From Treponema succinifaciens DSM 2489 (GTDB taxonomy: Bacteria > Spirochaetota > Spirochaetia > Treponematales > Treponemataceae), in NCBI RefSeq assembly GCF_000195275.1, contig NC_015385.1, positions 1,380,501 through 1,444,500 of the forward strand: a DNA stretch of 64,000 nucleotides. The letters are read 5' to 3'. This document shows, piece by piece, positions 1-8,742 of the stretch. Below the pieces are notes generated by a model. The model ran no database searches and was not told the origin of the DNA. It worked only from the letters and a program-made list of their open reading frames with translations. The first letter of the stretch is position 1. Every line of letters begins with the position of its first letter. Made by a program: the position numbers and the translations under genes.

Positions 1-1240
1 GAATGATTATTTTTTCAGCTTCATCTAAAGTTATTCCAAACGGAATTGCAATGCTGTTTTCCTGTGAGCTTTTTGCTACTGCAGGCGGAAGGTCTTCAAT
101 ATTTATTTCATCTCCCGAACTCATTACGACTGCGCTTTCAACACAATTGCGAAGTTCCCTTATGTTTCCAGGCCAGTCATATTTCATAATTGCAGCTTTT
201 GCTTTTCCAGAAAATTCCTTTACTGCTTTTCCATTTTCTTTATTGAACTCTTCCAAGAATGCTGAAATTAAAAGCGGCAGATCGCTTTTTCGTTCTCGGA
301 GCGGCGGAACATGAATGTGAATTACATTCAGTCTGTAATACAAGTCCTCGCGGAATCTTCCAGCTTTTATTTCTTCCTCAAGATTTTTGTTTGTCGCCGC
401 AATTACACGAACATCAACTTCTATAGTCTGCTCTCCGCCGACACGTTCAAATTTTTTTTCAGCAAGAACCCTAAGAATTTTTATCTGAACATTCTGATTT
501 ATTTCCCCGATTTCATCAAGAAAAATTGTGCTTCCGTGGGCAAGTTCAAATCTGCCTTTTTGCAAATGGTCAGCTCCTGTAAAAGCACCTTTTTCATGTC
601 CGAAAAGCTCGCTTTCCAAGAGAGTTTCACTTAGAGCCGCGCAATGGACATTTATCATGGTTTTGTCGTGCCGCGGAGACAAAGCATGAATGGCACGGGC
701 AACAACTTCTTTTCCAACTCCGCTTTCGCCAGTGATGAGAACGCTCGCCTTGGATGCAGCCGCCTTTTTTATTGTCTCCTGAATTTTTTGCATTGCGATG
801 GAAGAGCCTATCATTTCTTTTAATGCAGAATTTTCAGCGACTTCTTTTTTTAGCTCCTGATGTTCAATTTTGATTTGCCTGCTTTCCAGCGCACGTTTTA
901 CAATCATATCAAGTTGATCAAGGTTTAGCGGCTTTGTAAGAAAATCATAAGCGCCATGTCTCATTGCATCTACTGCGGAATCGATGCTTCCGTGACCAGT
1001 AAGAATAATAACTGGAATTCCTGGAGTTTCTGTTACAACATGATTTAAAACTTCTTCACCAGAAATTCCAGGCATTCTTAAATCTGTGATTACCAAGTCT
1101 ATGTCGCCTTTTGAAATCAGCTCAAGACCTTCTTTGCCAGAAGCAGCAGTTTTTACATTGTAATCTTCAAGTTCAAAATTTGCCGCAAGTCCTTCCCGGA
1201 TGTTTTTTTCATCATCTATAATTAAAATTGTAAATTTCAA
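1..1240 (-). CDS. Sigma-54-dependent response regulator, NtrC family (3' end outside window)
   Basis: Response regulator that would activate sigma-54 promoters after phosphorylation by the kinase encoded just upstream. Translation from a TTG codon at 1240, preceded by GGAGG at 1246-1250, gives an N-terminal receiver domain with the phospho-acceptor Asp in VITDLRMPG, then an AAA+ domain with Walker A GESGVGKE, the sigma-54-contact loop GAFTGA and Walker B IFLDEIGE. About 413 codons are visible; the expected C-terminal Fis-type DNA-binding domain lies beyond base 1. The TTG start is chosen because no ATG lies near the strong ribosome site and the receiver domain begins immediately after it. It is the last visible gene of a leftward run. 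Its target promoters cannot be told from this window. Confidence 0.9.
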   Translation of the reverse strand, partial: MKFTILIIDDEKNIREGLAANFELEDYNVKTAASGKEGLELISKGDIDLVITDLRMPGISGEEVLNHVVTETPGIPVIILTGHGSIDSAVDAMRHGAYDFLTKPLNLDQLDMIVKRALESRQIKIEHQELKKEVAENSALKEMIGSSIAMQKIQETIKKAAASKASVLITGESGVGKEVVARAIHALSPRHDKTMINVHCAALSETLLESELFGHEKGAFTGADHLQKGRFELAHGSTIFLDEIGEINQNVQIKILRVLAEKKFERVGGEQTIEVDVRVIAATNKNLEEEIKAGRFREDLYYRLNVIHIHVPPLRERKSDLPLLISAFLEEFNKENGKAVKEFSGKAKAAIMKYDWPGNIRELRNCVESAVVMSSGDEINIEDLPPAVAKSSQENSIAIPFGITLDEAEKIII

Positions 1241-1311
1241 ATTTTCCTCCAAAAAAAAAATCAAACAAAGGCAATAAACACTTTATATAAAAGCAGACGT
1301 TAGGTTAAATT

Positions 1312-2499
1312 TTACTCTTCAAGAAGCATAGTTTCTTTTTGCGGCACAGGAATTTGCACAGTAAAAACAGTGCCTTCATCAAGCTCTGAATTTACAGTTA
1401 TTTCTCCACGAAACTCTTTTACAATTTTATAAACAGTTGTAAGCCCTAGTCCAGTTCCATCGGCTTTTGTTGTGTAGTACGGTTCAAAAATTCTTGAGCA
1501 AGTCGCCTCGTCCATTCCACAGCCATTGTCCGCAATTGTAAGTATGTAATGATCATTTTTTATAAAAGAATTTATGGCAAGTTTTCCGTTGCTTTTTTTG
1601 CTGGAAAGAATTGCAGCTTTTGCGTTTTGCACAATATTTATAAAAATTTCTCGGAAAAGTTTTTCATCAATTAAAAGTCTGTTTCTATTTCCTTGCAAAT
1701 TTACAGAAACTTCTATTCCGCAATTTTCAAATTCCGGCATGAAAAAATTTATTGACTTTTCTATTATCGAATCAGGCTCGGAAAGTGTCATGTTTACTTT
1801 TAAAGGACGAACAGCAAACAAAAAATCCATTACAATTTTGTTCAAGTTTTCAATTTCTTCATTCACGACAGAAAGATATTTTTCCATGAATTTTTCATCA
1901 GGAAGCTGACCGTCGCCTTCTCTGCATTTCTTTATCGATTTTTGCAAAAGCTGAATATGAATGCTTATTGCGCCAAGCGGATTTTTTATTTCATGTGCAA
2001 CTGATGCCGCAAGATTTGTCAAGCTCTTTAGACTTTCCATTCTGTGCATCAAAATTTCCTGCTGGCGTTTTGCAGTTATGTCTTCAATAAAAATAATTGT
2101 TCCCGCAATTTTTCCGTCGCAAACAAGAGGCAGAATTGAAACAACAATAAACCTTGCTTTGTCATCTGCGGAAACTATAGAAAATTCTTCGTTAGTATTT
2201 GTGTTTTGTTTCTGCGCGCAAAATGAAATAAAATTTGAAACTTCCTCATCCGCTATAAGATTCCAAACAGGGTCTGACTTTATCAGATGAAGATGAAAGA
2301 AATGGAGATAACGTTTTGCAGATTTATTTATTTTTGTTATGCACCAATTGTTATCAACGATTACAAGTCCTGAAGGAATGCTTTGAATTATTGAATCGTA
2401 TATTTTGTTTTCCTCGCGGACTGTATTTAAAAGACGTTCAAGCTGTTCATCGGAAAGTTTTGTAATTTTTTCAGATGCCTTTTCAACAAAATCTGCCAT
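1312..2499 (-). CDS. PAS-domain sensor histidine kinase, NtrB/AtoS type
   Basis: Cytoplasmic sensor kinase, 395 residues, with no membrane segment. Residues about 30-145 form a PAS-like domain. The dimerisation H-box AASVAHEIKNPLG holds the phosphorylated His. The catalytic domain follows with N-box (NIVQNAKAAI), G1 (DNGCG) and G2 (GTGLGL). It lies 71 bases upstream of the sigma-54 response regulator on the same strand, so the two form a cognate pair of the NtrB/NtrC kind. Its signal is probably internal or delivered by a partner protein; nothing in the sequence identifies it. The gene sits 19 bases downstream of the delta-prime gene and is probably co-transcribed with it. Confidence 0.9.
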   Translation of the reverse strand: MADFVEKASEKITKLSDEQLERLLNTVREENKIYDSIIQSIPSGLVIVDNNWCITKINKSAKRYLHFFHLHLIKSDPVWNLIADEEVSNFISFCAQKQNTNTNEEFSIVSADDKARFIVVSILPLVCDGKIAGTIIFIEDITAKRQQEILMHRMESLKSLTNLAASVAHEIKNPLGAISIHIQLLQKSIKKCREGDGQLPDEKFMEKYLSVVNEEIENLNKIVMDFLFAVRPLKVNMTLSEPDSIIEKSINFFMPEFENCGIEVSVNLQGNRNRLLIDEKLFREIFINIVQNAKAAILSSKKSNGKLAINSFIKNDHYILTIADNGCGMDEATCSRIFEPYYTTKADGTGLGLTTVYKIVKEFRGEITVNSELDEGTVFTVQIPVPQKETMLLEE

Positions 2500-2518
2500 T
2501 TAAATTTTCCTCAAAAAA

Positions 2519-3757
2519 TCAAGCTAATTTTTTTAGAATGCCATCATTCATATAATTTATGTGCATTAAATTTCTTGCAAGCTCTTCAAGGCAGGCTGAA
2601 GGATTCTGATTAAAAATTTCAACATTATTTAATGAAGTTCTAAGTTGTTTTAAAACATTAAAGGAAACTTCTGAACCTGCGGCAGATGTTTTTAAATTTT
2701 CCTGAGATTCAATAATTCCGCAGATAAAAATTTTAAAAAGAATTCTTGGCTCAAACGAAGCGCAAGTTGAAATTATTTTAGGAATGTCGGGAATGTGTCC
2801 TTTGGCTACATTGCTAAAAAAGTCAGCTGCGCAAGATTTTACAAGTTCAGGCTTTACTGTTAAAAATGACTGCATGAATTGTGTTATGCTGCTAAATTCT
2901 TTTTCATCATTGAAATCAGGTTCATAGTGAAAAATTCTATTTATAACATTTCTCTGCTGTTCCGGTGAGCGTTCAAAAAAATTGTAAGTGCGGACTCTTG
3001 AAAGTATAGTCGGAAGGATTGCGCCGCGCTTTGTCGTTGTAAGTATAAAAATCACATCTTCTGGAGGTTCTTCAAGAATTTTCAGTAACGCATTTCTTGC
3101 GCTGTCTGCCATTAAATCTGCGTTTTCAATAATTAAAACTTTTCTTCCATTGCTTGAGCTTAAGTGCGCCCAGGAGGAAAAATTTCTTATTTGCAAAACA
3201 GGAAGAGAACTATACAAAAAACTGCTTTCAAGTTTTGTGCAGTCTTTTTCAATTGAGTCTAATATTTTTCTCAGTTCTTCGTCATCTGGAAGAATTCTTC
3301 CTGGTTGAATTTTTTCAAGTCCCTCTTCTATATTTTGTAAAAGTGGAGAAAATTTTGAAAGCTTGTCATCTCCATTCCAAAGCACAGAATTGAACTTTGA
3401 AATCAGTTTTCTTACTGCGCGCAAATAAAGGTACCTTGAAGCCTCAAGATGTTTTGTGTTTTGAATGTTTTGGCTTATTAAAGTTTTTTTTGCGGCAGCA
3501 ATTTCCAACGTTCGGTTTCCAGCACCGCAAATAAGGAGATTTTGACTTACCATAGCTTTATGCTGACGGCAGTTTAAGCAAGTGCAGTTCCATTCACCGG
3601 AATTTGCGCATGAAAGAACTCTCGCAGTTTCCAAAGCACAGGAAAGTTTTCCAGAGGATGAAGGACCTGAAAACAAAATGGAATTTGGAAAACGTTTTTT
3701 TTCAATATCATCTTGTAAAAGTTTTGTCGCGCTTTGATTCAAAATATTTTCAAACAT
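2519..3757 (-). CDS. holB: DNA polymerase III delta-prime subunit (HolB-like clamp-loader ATPase)
   Basis: Clamp-loader subunit of 412 residues, longer than the usual ~330. The N-terminal AAA+ module has a P-loop-like GPSSSGKLS, a Cys-rich zinc-binding segment (CANSGEWNCTCLNC), the partner-type Walker B region VLIIENADLM, and the sensor-1/SRC region LLKILEEPPEDVIF...TTTKRGAILPTILSRV. The arginine-finger SRV is typical of DnaX/HolB proteins. An insertion of roughly 80 residues between the zinc segment and Walker B accounts for the extra length. The gene is 2 bases downstream of the CvpA-like gene, so it belongs to the murG operon. A DnaX identity is less likely because the C-terminal tau domains are absent. 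Confidence 0.82.
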   Translation of the reverse strand: MFENILNQSATKLLQDDIEKKRFPNSILFSGPSSSGKLSCALETARVLSCANSGEWNCTCLNCRQHKAMVSQNLLICGAGNRTLEIAAAKKTLISQNIQNTKHLEASRYLYLRAVRKLISKFNSVLWNGDDKLSKFSPLLQNIEEGLEKIQPGRILPDDEELRKILDSIEKDCTKLESSFLYSSLPVLQIRNFSSWAHLSSSNGRKVLIIENADLMADSARNALLKILEEPPEDVIFILTTTKRGAILPTILSRVRTYNFFERSPEQQRNVINRIFHYEPDFNDEKEFSSITQFMQSFLTVKPELVKSCAADFFSNVAKGHIPDIPKIISTCASFEPRILFKIFICGIIESQENLKTSAAGSEVSFNVLKQLRTSLNNVEIFNQNPSACLEELARNLMHINYMNDGILKKLA

Positions 3758-3759
3758 TT

Positions 3760-4293
3760 TTAATTTCCTTGTATCTGTTCAAGTGGAATGGCAAGCGGAA
3801 CTGATGAATTCTTTTCAACTGCTTTTGAAAGGCTTTCAAGCGGAATTGAAATGACTGGATTTAATATTCTTGAAAAAAAACTTCCGTCAAGAATTGTGTC
3901 AACATTAAACCAAGGCTGGGCTTTCATTAAAATCAAAACAACGCCAACAACAGCAAGTCCTTCCAAAAATCCAAAAACAAAACCTAAGAATCTATCCAAG
4001 TCCTTGAAAATTTCACCGCCAAAAATATTTTTTATTGCGGTCTGAAGAATTTTCATAACAATAAATGCAATTATAAAAATCAGCAAAAAAGAAAGAACAA
4101 CAGACACTAAATGAATTTTCAAATGCTTTTCAATTGGAGAAACCAGCCGTCCGTAAAAAAGAATTGCAACCCAAATGCTTACGACAGGCGCTGCTTTTCC
4201 GAACACTTCATTTAAAAATCCGTTTATTGCTCCAATAATTGCAAATGTCAAAACAACAAGCAAAAAAACAATATCGATTGCGGGAAACATCAT
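3760..4293 (-). CDS. CvpA family membrane protein
   Basis: Small integral membrane protein, 177 residues, with four hydrophobic segments (roughly residues 5-25, 30-50, 65-90, 105-125). It has the CvpA-family layout: start IDIVFLLVVLTFAIIGAINGF, a Gly/Ala-rich first helix pair, and an amphipathic C-terminus. Family members are named after an E. coli colicin V production locus, and their molecular role is poorly defined. Its ATG overlaps the end of murG by 4 bases, which implies translational coupling in the same operon. Function beyond a membrane location is not visible. Confidence 0.8.
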   Translation of the reverse strand: MMFPAIDIVFLLVVLTFAIIGAINGFLNEVFGKAAPVVSIWVAILFYGRLVSPIEKHLKIHLVSVVLSFLLIFIIAFIVMKILQTAIKNIFGGEIFKDLDRFLGFVFGFLEGLAVVGVVLILMKAQPWFNVDTILDGSFFSRILNPVISIPLESLSKAVEKNSSVPLAIPLEQIQGN

Positions 4294-5441
4294 ATTTTTA
4301 TCTGCTCCAAAATCAGATTTGCTATAATTTCAGAAGGCTTTTTTTCTTTGCAAATGGACTTGCAGTTTTCAGCAAATTTATTTCTAGTTTCTGAAATTTT
4401 CATTTCAGATAATGCATTAAGAAGATTTTCTTTTGTCGCATCTTTCCCTGTCAAAGCAATGGCGGCACCTTTGCTTGCAAAATACTCCGCATTGTCAACT
4501 TGGTCGCCTCTTGTTCCTGCACCGCATAAAGGAATTAAAATCATCGGCTTTGAACAAACGGCACATTCCCATAAAGAATTTGCTCCAGCTCTGGAAATTA
4601 TTATATCCGCGGATTGAATTACAGAAACCATTTCATTAAAAATAAATTCATAAGGCTTGTAGCTGTCATCGCCGGAAGACATAATATCAGGATTTTCCTG
4701 AGCAAATTTTTTTCCAGTTTGATGAACAACAATGAAATCCTTTTTTAGCTCATCAAGGCATTCAATTACAAGATTGTTTATCTGATTTGCACCAAGACTT
4801 CCGCCTAAAATTAAAAGAATATTTTTTTTGCAGCCGTTATCTATGCCAAGAAATTTTTTCCCGGCTTCTGAACTATCATTGTAAAATGCCGGTCGAACTG
4901 GATTTCCTGTAACAATGCATTTTTCTTTTTGAAAACTGCTGAAATAGTTTTTTGTTTCTTCATAGGAAATTAAAATTTTTGAAGCTTTTTTGCTGTTGAT
5001 TCTTGTGGCAAGTCCCGGTGTAAAATCGCATTCGTGAGTAAAATATGGAATTTTTAGAATAGCTGCGGCGGCGCACGGAGGCACGCTTACAAAACCGCCT
5101 TTTGAAAAAAGAAAATCTGGCTTTATTTTTTTTAGAATAAAAAACGACTTTATAAATCCTGCGAATATTTTAAAAAAGTCTGTGAAATTTTTAAGTGAAA
5201 AATAACGACGAAGTTTTCCGCACGGAATTCCATGAAAACAAAAAATGCTTCCGCCTGATGATAAAAGATTTTTTTCAATTATTGCAGAATCCATTCCTTT
5301 GGAATTTCCAATCCAGTGAATTTCAATTTTAGTTGATTCATTTGAATTTTTTTTCAGTTCATCAGCAATGGCAATTCCCGGATATATATGTCCGCCTGTT
5401 CCGCCGCCAGCAAAAGCGATTACAATTTTTTTCCTAGACAT
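4290..5441 (-). CDS. murG: UDP-GlcNAc:undecaprenyl-PP-MurNAc-pentapeptide GlcNAc transferase
   Basis: Peripheral membrane glycosyltransferase that adds GlcNAc to lipid I to make lipid II, the last cytoplasmic step of peptidoglycan synthesis. It is 383 residues, a typical MurG length. Visible family motifs are the N-terminal glycine-rich loop GGGTGGHIYPGIAIADEL, the second-domain loop LGGSLGANQIN and the donor-sugar-binding segment IISRAGANSLWECA. The gene is the second of a leftward operon, 6 bases after the ankyrin-repeat gene. The nearby FemAB-like gene at 56.6 kb would act later on the same lipid II product. Confidence 0.95.
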   Translation of the reverse strand: MSRKKIVIAFAGGGTGGHIYPGIAIADELKKNSNESTKIEIHWIGNSKGMDSAIIEKNLLSSGGSIFCFHGIPCGKLRRYFSLKNFTDFFKIFAGFIKSFFILKKIKPDFLFSKGGFVSVPPCAAAAILKIPYFTHECDFTPGLATRINSKKASKILISYEETKNYFSSFQKEKCIVTGNPVRPAFYNDSSEAGKKFLGIDNGCKKNILLILGGSLGANQINNLVIECLDELKKDFIVVHQTGKKFAQENPDIMSSGDDSYKPYEFIFNEMVSVIQSADIIISRAGANSLWECAVCSKPMILIPLCGAGTRGDQVDNAEYFASKGAAIALTGKDATKENLLNALSEMKISETRNKFAENCKSICKEKKPSEIIANLILEQIKI

Positions 5442-5447
5442 TTTTTT

Positions 5448-6347
5448 TTACTTTTTTCCCATCAGTTTCATAAGTTCTTCATTTTTGAAAAGCGATGCAT
5501 AGTCACGCGCGCTCATTCCCATGCTGTCCTTTACGTCAGGATCTGCGCCGGAATTCAAAAGCAGTTTTACAATTTTTGAATTTCCGTTTCCAACTGCAAG
5601 AACAAGAATAGACTGGCCGTCCGAACTCATTGTGCTTAAGTCCGCACCATGGTCTATAAGCAACTTTGCAATTTCGTAGTTTTTCCGCCAGACAGCATCC
5701 ATCACAGGAGAATATCCTCTGTCTTCTGAAACTTCATTTATGTCCGCGCCTTTTTCAAGAAGAAGTTCAAGCATTTCCTTGCTATCATTTCTCGTTGCAA
5801 CACACAAAAGCGGAACTCCTTGCAATGTTTTTGAATTCACATCTATTCCAGAATTCAAAATTGATTTGCAAATTCCAGTTTTTTCTTTTTCAAGATAAAA
5901 TTCAAAACTGTCTGCGCTGCATGAAATTCCTTGCTCCAAAAGTGAATTCTTGTTTGCGCGTTTTAAACTTTCTGATTTTAGATTCTCAATATTTTTTTCA
6001 AGCCAATTAAAAAGCTCATTTTCAGAATAAAAATTTTTTAAAGACAGTTTTTTATTTTCACAAGGAAATAATTTGATGAATTTTTTTTCTTCATCTAAAA
6101 CAAGAACTGGCATATTTTTTCCATAGCAAAAGCCCAAAACGCAAGATAAAATCAGCGCAGAATTTTCAACATCGGAAAAAAATAAAAATCCGTCAGAACT
6201 TGGAATTTTTTCAAGAATATCTTTTAAACTTTTTTCATTTTTATTTAAAATAATTTTTTCAGAATCGCATTTATTTGAAGTAAAAAAAATTTCAGTGCGG
6301 TTTGCTTTTTCTTCTTGAAGCGCCTGAGCAAAAATCAACCATTTCAT
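5448..6347 (-). CDS. Ankyrin-repeat protein
   Basis: A 299-residue protein with no signal peptide or membrane segment. The C-terminal half (about residues 150-299) has four ankyrin repeats with the usual G-x-T/S-x-L..A pattern, e.g. GADINEVSEDRGYSPVMDA, HGADLSTMSSDGQSILVLAV and SGADPDVKDSMGMSARDYA. The first 140 residues show a TIR/flavodoxin-like alternation of strands and helices (FLFFSDVENSALILSCVLGF, MPVLVLDEEKKF) that I cannot assign with confidence. It is the promoter-proximal gene of the murG operon. The -10 box is separated from the ATG by only 6 bases and no Shine-Dalgarno is visible, so translation may start at the 5' end of the mRNA. A protein-binding role is inferred from the repeats only. 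Confidence 0.8.
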   Translation of the reverse strand: MKWLIFAQALQEEKANRTEIFFTSNKCDSEKIILNKNEKSLKDILEKIPSSDGFLFFSDVENSALILSCVLGFCYGKNMPVLVLDEEKKFIKLFPCENKKLSLKNFYSENELFNWLEKNIENLKSESLKRANKNSLLEQGISCSADSFEFYLEKEKTGICKSILNSGIDVNSKTLQGVPLLCVATRNDSKEMLELLLEKGADINEVSEDRGYSPVMDAVWRKNYEIAKLLIDHGADLSTMSSDGQSILVLAVGNGNSKIVKLLLNSGADPDVKDSMGMSARDYASLFKNEELMKLMGKK

Positions 6348-6359
6348 TCTTAAATTATA
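6348..6359 (-). promoter_or_regulatory. -10 box immediately upstream of the ankyrin/murG operon start codon
   Basis: Reading leftward, a perfect TATAAT (6359 to 6354) is followed by only six bases and then the ATG at 6347. Transcription would start at or next to the start codon, giving a leaderless message. No clear -35 element is visible. Confidence 0.5.
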
Positions 6360-6424
6360 GCTTAGCTTTGTTCAAAAGTCTATTGCCCTTAAAATTTCAT
6401 TTTGAAAAAAATTAATTTTCTCTC

Positions 6425-6453
6425 TTGACAAAAAAGCGCACCGGATATATGTT
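6425..6453 (+). promoter_or_regulatory. Promoter of the ECF transporter operon
   Basis: A perfect -35 box TTGACA (6425-6430) is followed after 17 bases by TATGTT (6448-6453). The predicted start site falls inside the palindrome that begins at 6449, so a bound regulator would block this promoter. Confidence 0.55.
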
Positions 6454-6470
6454 TCTATTAACAGAAACAT
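6449..6470 (+). promoter_or_regulatory. Operator-like 22-bp palindrome overlapping the -10 box
   Basis: Perfect 8-base arms ATGTTTCT (6449-6456) and AGAAACAT (6463-6470) flank ATTAAC; 10 of 11 positions of the whole palindrome pair. It overlaps the -10 box and the predicted transcription start, the classical place for a repressor. The regulator is not recognisable from the motif, and the palindrome has no U-tract, so it is not a terminator. Confidence 0.55.
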
Positions 6471-6488
6471 AAAAAACAGGAGCTTTTT

Positions 6489-7046
6489 ATGAATGAAAAC
6501 GAAAATCTTGGTGAAAAACGTGTTCTTGAAACTTCAGAGAAAAAAGGACTTCAAATCCGCGACTTGATTCTTGTTGCTGTTTTGCTTGCGGCCGGAGCGG
6601 TTCTGAAATTTTTTGTAGGCTCGCTAATCAACATCGGCGGCATGAAACCAAACTTCATTATCGCAATGTACTGCATGGCGATTGCATTGATTAACCCGAA
6701 TGTCGCAGCGGCGGCGGTCATCGGAATTCTTGCAGGCGCAATATGCCAGTTCTTTCCGGGAACTCCGTACTTGAATTTTGCAAGCGAATTCGCGGGTGCA
6801 GTCGTTATGTCGCTTCTTATGAAAATTCCGCTTCCTAAGCTTGGAAAAATCGATTTCAAACCGGCAGCCGCAACTTTGTTCAGCACATTTGTGAGCGGCG
6901 GACTTTACACGGTTTTGCTGATTTTTGCTCTCCGAGCAGACAAGGCGACACTTGCGGCTTACATTCCGATTGTTCTTTGCACAGCCTGCACTAACGCGGT
7001 TCTTGTCCAGCTGCTTTATATTCCGCTGAAAATGACTTTGAAATAA
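6489..7046 (+). CDS. ECF transporter substrate-binding (S) component, TrpP-like
   Basis: Integral membrane S component of an energy-coupling-factor vitamin or amino-acid importer, 185 residues with about six hydrophobic segments after a charged 20-residue N-terminus. The segment GGMKPNFIIAMYCMAIAL and the following FPGTPYLN resemble the TrpP (tryptophan) S-component family, so tryptophan or a related molecule is the best guess for the substrate. Start at ATG 6489 is supported by AGGAG about 8 bases upstream. It is the first gene of an S-A-A-T operon, so this transporter has its own energising module instead of sharing one. Expression is probably controlled at the palindrome over its promoter. 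Substrate identity is inference. Confidence 0.75.
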   Translation: MNENENLGEKRVLETSEKKGLQIRDLILVAVLLAAGAVLKFFVGSLINIGGMKPNFIIAMYCMAIALINPNVAAAAVIGILAGAICQFFPGTPYLNFASEFAGAVVMSLLMKIPLPKLGKIDFKPAAATLFSTFVSGGLYTVLLIFALRADKATLAAYIPIVLCTACTNAVLVQLLYIPLKMTLK

Positions 7047-7075
7047 CCTGAAATAATTAGGTGTCAGGTGGCAAA

Positions 7076-7918
7076 ATGATAAGCATAGAAAATTTAAGCT
7101 TTGCGTACAGCGGAAGTTCAGTTCCGGCGTTAAAAAATATTTCAATGGAAATTCAGAACGGCGATTTTGTCGGAATAATCGGAGCGTCCGGAGCCGGAAA
7201 AACAACACTAAGCTGCGCGATAAACGGAATCATTCCGCACCACTACAAAGGCGAATATTACGGAAAAGTCTGCGTAAACGGAAAGGATGTCTTTGAAAAC
7301 GACCCGTGCACCATTGCGCTTGAACTCGGAAGCGTTTTTCAGGACATCGACAGCCAGATGACTTGTTCTGTTGCTGAAGATGAAATTCTTTTCGGACTTG
7401 AAAACTTCGGAATCCCAAAAGACGAAATCGAAAGCCGGCTTGAGTGGGCGTTAAAAGAAACCGGAATTGAAAATCTCCGCAGCCGGGAAATTTCCGGACT
7501 TAGCGGCGGACAAAAACAGAAAACCGCAGTTGCCGCAATTCTCGCGCTGAAGCCTAAAATTCTTGTGCTTGACGAGCCGACCGGCGAGCTTGATCCGGCG
7601 TCCAGCAGAAACATTTTCAGAATTCTAAAAGACCTCAACGAATCTTACGGAATGACAATTATTGTAATAGAACAAAAAATCATGCTACTTTGCGAATTTG
7701 CAAAAAAGCTTGCCGTGATTGACAAAGGCTCTTTGAAGTCTTTCGGAAACATCCGCGATGTTCTGAAAAATTCCGGAGAGCTTTCCTTGCTTGGCGTAAA
7801 TTATCCGCGCGCGGTTGATTTTTACAAAAGCATTCTTTCACGCAAAATGATAACGCCAGAGACAGAAATTTGCATTGACACAAAAGAAGCCGTTTCGCTT
7901 GCAGGAGGACTTTTATGA
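7076..7918 (+). CDS. ECF transporter ATP-binding subunit A1
   Basis: ABC ATPase of about 280 residues that drives the ECF transporter. It has Walker A GASGAGKTT, Q-loop region GSVFQDIDSQMTCSVAEDEI (the Q-D-x-D-x-Q form typical of ECF A subunits), ABC signature ISGLSGGQKQK, Walker B ILVLDEPTGELDP and a His-like switch replaced by VIVIEQKI. ATG 7076 is preferred over an upstream in-frame start because AGGTGG lies 5-10 bases before it and MISIENLSFAY aligns with the family N-terminus. The switch position reads E-Q rather than a typical H, seen also in some ECF A1 subunits. It overlaps the next gene by 4 bases. Confidence 0.88.
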   Translation: MISIENLSFAYSGSSVPALKNISMEIQNGDFVGIIGASGAGKTTLSCAINGIIPHHYKGEYYGKVCVNGKDVFENDPCTIALELGSVFQDIDSQMTCSVAEDEILFGLENFGIPKDEIESRLEWALKETGIENLRSREISGLSGGQKQKTAVAAILALKPKILVLDEPTGELDPASSRNIFRILKDLNESYGMTIIVIEQKIMLLCEFAKKLAVIDKGSLKSFGNIRDVLKNSGELSLLGVNYPRAVDFYKSILSRKMITPETEICIDTKEAVSLAGGLL

Positions 7919-8742
7919 TTGAATGCGATTCAGTCCGATTCGGCTACGAAAAAACAAAAGACGCCGAGCTTATACACGGAATTTCACTTTCAATAGAAGA
8001 CGGAGAATTTGTCGCGCTCACAGGAGAAAACGGAGCCGGAAAATCAACATTCAGCAAACTTCTTGCGGGAATCTTAAAGCCTTCTGACGGAAAAATATGC
8101 GTAAACGGAATCGACACAAAAAAAGTGAAAAACAGCATGCTTGCAAAAACCACAGGCTTTCTTTTTCAGAATCCCGACCGCCAGCTTTGCACTTACACAG
8201 TCCGGGACGAAATCGCATTCGGACAGAAAGCTTTAAAGACTGGAACTGAAGAAGAAATTTCTAAGCGCACAGAAAAAATCATCGAGCGTTTTGGATTCAA
8301 TCCGGATGAAGCGCCGTTTTCACTTAGCCGAGGACAAAGACAGAGGCTTGCATTGGCTTCGATTATCGCAGTCGAGCCGAAAGTCATGATTCTTGACGAG
8401 CCGACAACCGGGCTTGACTACAAGGAATGCATGGAAATCATGAGCGCAGTAAAAGAGCTGAACAAAAACGGAACAACTGTAATCATGGTTTGCCACGACA
8501 TGGAGCTTGTTCTTGACTTTGCACGGCGGATGATTGTCCTTGCGGACGGAAAAATCAAGGCGGACGGAAAAACTCTTGAAATAATGCGCAGCAAAAAAAT
8601 CTTGCAAAAAGCGAGCCTTCTTCCTCCGCAGATTATTCAGATTGCGCTTGAGCTTGAAGAAAAATTTCCTGGCAGATTCAATTTTGAAAACGTCCGCACA
8701 GCAGATGAGCTTGCCGCAAAAATTCAGGAGGCGATAAAATGA
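7915..8742 (+). CDS. ECF transporter ATP-binding subunit A2
   Basis: Second ABC ATPase of the module, 275 residues. Motifs in order: Walker A GENGAGKST, Q-loop FLFQNPDRQLCTYTVRDEI, signature FSLSRGQRQRLALAS, Walker B VMILDEPTTGLDY and H-switch MVCHDMELV. The signature reads LSRGQ instead of LSGGQ. It would form a heterodimer with A1 and bind the T subunit. The ATG overlaps the A1 stop (ATGA) and its own stop overlaps the T gene start, so the three are translationally coupled. Confidence 0.9.
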   Translation: MIECDSVRFGYEKTKDAELIHGISLSIEDGEFVALTGENGAGKSTFSKLLAGILKPSDGKICVNGIDTKKVKNSMLAKTTGFLFQNPDRQLCTYTVRDEIAFGQKALKTGTEEEISKRTEKIIERFGFNPDEAPFSLSRGQRQRLALASIIAVEPKVMILDEPTTGLDYKECMEIMSAVKELNKNGTTVIMVCHDMELVLDFARRMIVLADGKIKADGKTLEIMRSKKILQKASLLPPQIIQIALELEEKFPGRFNFENVRTADELAAKIQEAIK

